From the NCBI GenBank assembly GCA_019187405.1, contig JABAQZ010000016.1, forward strand, positions 1 to 64,000: DNA of 64,000 nt, written 5' to 3'. Shown one piece after another: positions 63,440 through 64,000 of this stretch (positions are counted from its first letter, which is position 1; every line of letters starts with the position of its first letter). Source of the DNA: Ignavibacteria bacterium. GTDB taxonomy: Bacteria; Bacteroidota; Ignavibacteria; Tepidaquicellales; Tepidaquicellaceae. The notes under the pieces are model-generated. The model had not been told where the DNA came from. It worked only from the letters and a program-made list of their open reading frames with translations, and ran no database searches. The position numbers were made by a program, and so were the translations under genes.

Positions 63440-64000
63440 TTAAGGCGTAATCTTGATAACAGAATTTGAGGAATTATTATCTGCAATCAGCATGTCGCTT
63501 CCATCAACAAATAAGTCGCCGTTAAGGTCTGTAAGTACATAACCAATAGCTGCATTTGATGCATCATTGTCTATCCCGCTTAAATCAGAAGCATCGATTA
63601 CTCCATCCTGATTTATATCGCCGCTATAAATACAATACCTAACTCCTTTTAATTTCATGTTATTTCCAAAAGCCTGTGTGCTGTCCGTAGTAAAATCAAA
63701 ATTTGTATTCATACCGAATGTAAAACTTTCTCCTCCGCTTTTGCTCCATGTTTCCAAACAGTTTCTGTGCCTGAATACAATATAATAATTTCCGGCAGCA
63801 GTATTAAAATAATTATTCAGAGAAATCATTGTGCCGGAATCAAGAATACCCTTTGCTGAATCGGTAAATGCATAAGGGCTCGCCGATTGCCTTAAATAAA
63901 TGCTGACGGTATCTCTCAGATTCAGCATATCTGCAGATTCATTATACAATCCCTCTGGAGCTGCTTTCAGATTAAGAGTTGTAGCAACTTTGCTTTCGAG
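63440..64000 (-). CDS. C-terminal part of a secreted protein with dockerin-like module (cut by window end)
   Basis: The frame is open from 64000 to the stop at 63440 with no start in the window, so the N-terminal part lies beyond the right edge. The 186 visible residues are the complete terminal module seen in five other proteins: APEGLYNESADMLNLRDTV, SPYAFTDSAKG, FRHRNCLETWSK, FDFTTDSTQAFGNN, YCIYSGDINQDGVIDASD and DLNGDLFVDGSD, ending in IKITP. The upstream domain is unknown; a propeller or phosphatase would match the other members. A long inverted repeat follows the stop. Confidence 0.88.
   Translation of the reverse strand, partial: LESKVATTLNLKAAPEGLYNESADMLNLRDTVSIYLRQSASPYAFTDSAKGILDSGTMISLNNYFNTAAGNYYIVFRHRNCLETWSKSGGESFTFGMNTNFDFTTDSTQAFGNNMKLKGVRYCIYSGDINQDGVIDASDLSGIDNDASNAAIGYVLTDLNGDLFVDGSDMLIADNNSSNSVIKITP

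Noticed and set aside
1-64000. tRNA, rRNA, riboswitch or prophage genes
   Set aside because: The intergenic regions were read for cloverleaf ends, rRNA-like sequence and phage genes; none was recognised. A covariance-model scan (Infernal/tRNAscan) would be decisive.

Overview
The window is AT-rich chromosomal DNA that most resembles a member of the Ignavibacteria (Bacteroidota/Chlorobi group). Six long secreted proteins end in a type IX secretion (T9SS) type A sorting domain with the QNYPNPFNP signature typical of that group. Six others end in a dockerin-like calcium-binding module. Two promoters fit the Bacteroidota TTG / TAnnTTTG pattern, Shine-Dalgarno sites are almost absent and TTG starts are common. 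The taxon is an inference; no rRNA or tRNA gene was found.

Layout. (1) 1-1305: a small AT-rich GIY-YIG nuclease gene lies between two homologous clusters of palindromic repeats, a REP/BIME-like arrangement. (2) 1386-11949: a methionine-type aminotransferase, a methyltransferase, a minus-strand run (MscS channel, EF-G paralogue, cyclase/STAND/TPR regulator, TerC membrane protein) and the def-fmt pair. (3) 12233-29256: a minus-strand block of secreted surface proteins: beta-propellers, three purple-acid-phosphatase-like proteins in a tight operon, FG-GAP/choice-of-anchor and T9SS cargo. (4) 29791-37731: a second cyclase/STAND/TPR regulator, a secreted protein with about 12 G-N-D-x-Y repeats plus HEAT-like repeats, and a nidogen-like T9SS cargo protein. 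(5) 38246-49312: a plus-strand housekeeping run (serine hydrolase, pruA, coiled-coil lipoprotein, sucC, GMP reductase/IMPDH-like, gatB, tpiA, thiolase, 3-hydroxyacyl-CoA dehydrogenase, acyl-CoA dehydrogenase). (6) 49309-55250: a minus-strand operon dprA, DUF3109, rpoN, hslV, hslU and an outer-membrane barrel protein. (7) 55748-64000: more secreted beta-propeller proteins and one helical protein of unknown role. The last gene runs off the window.

How it fits together. The organism exports many large adhesive or sensory beta-rich proteins and uses two alternative C-terminal modules, never both in one protein. The housekeeping genes cover formyl-methionine processing, Gln-tRNA amidation, TCA and proline catabolism, C4 beta-oxidation or its reversal, and proteolysis.

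The best candidate for an undescribed system is the nuclease with its flanking palindromes. The stem sequence differs between forward and reverse copies with paired changes, while the loop and the flanks stay constant. This suggests that the hairpin itself is the conserved object. Other points of interest are the stepwise loss of active-site residues across the three phosphatase paralogues, the G-N-D-x-Y repeat protein, and the pair of cyclase-STAND-TPR regulators.
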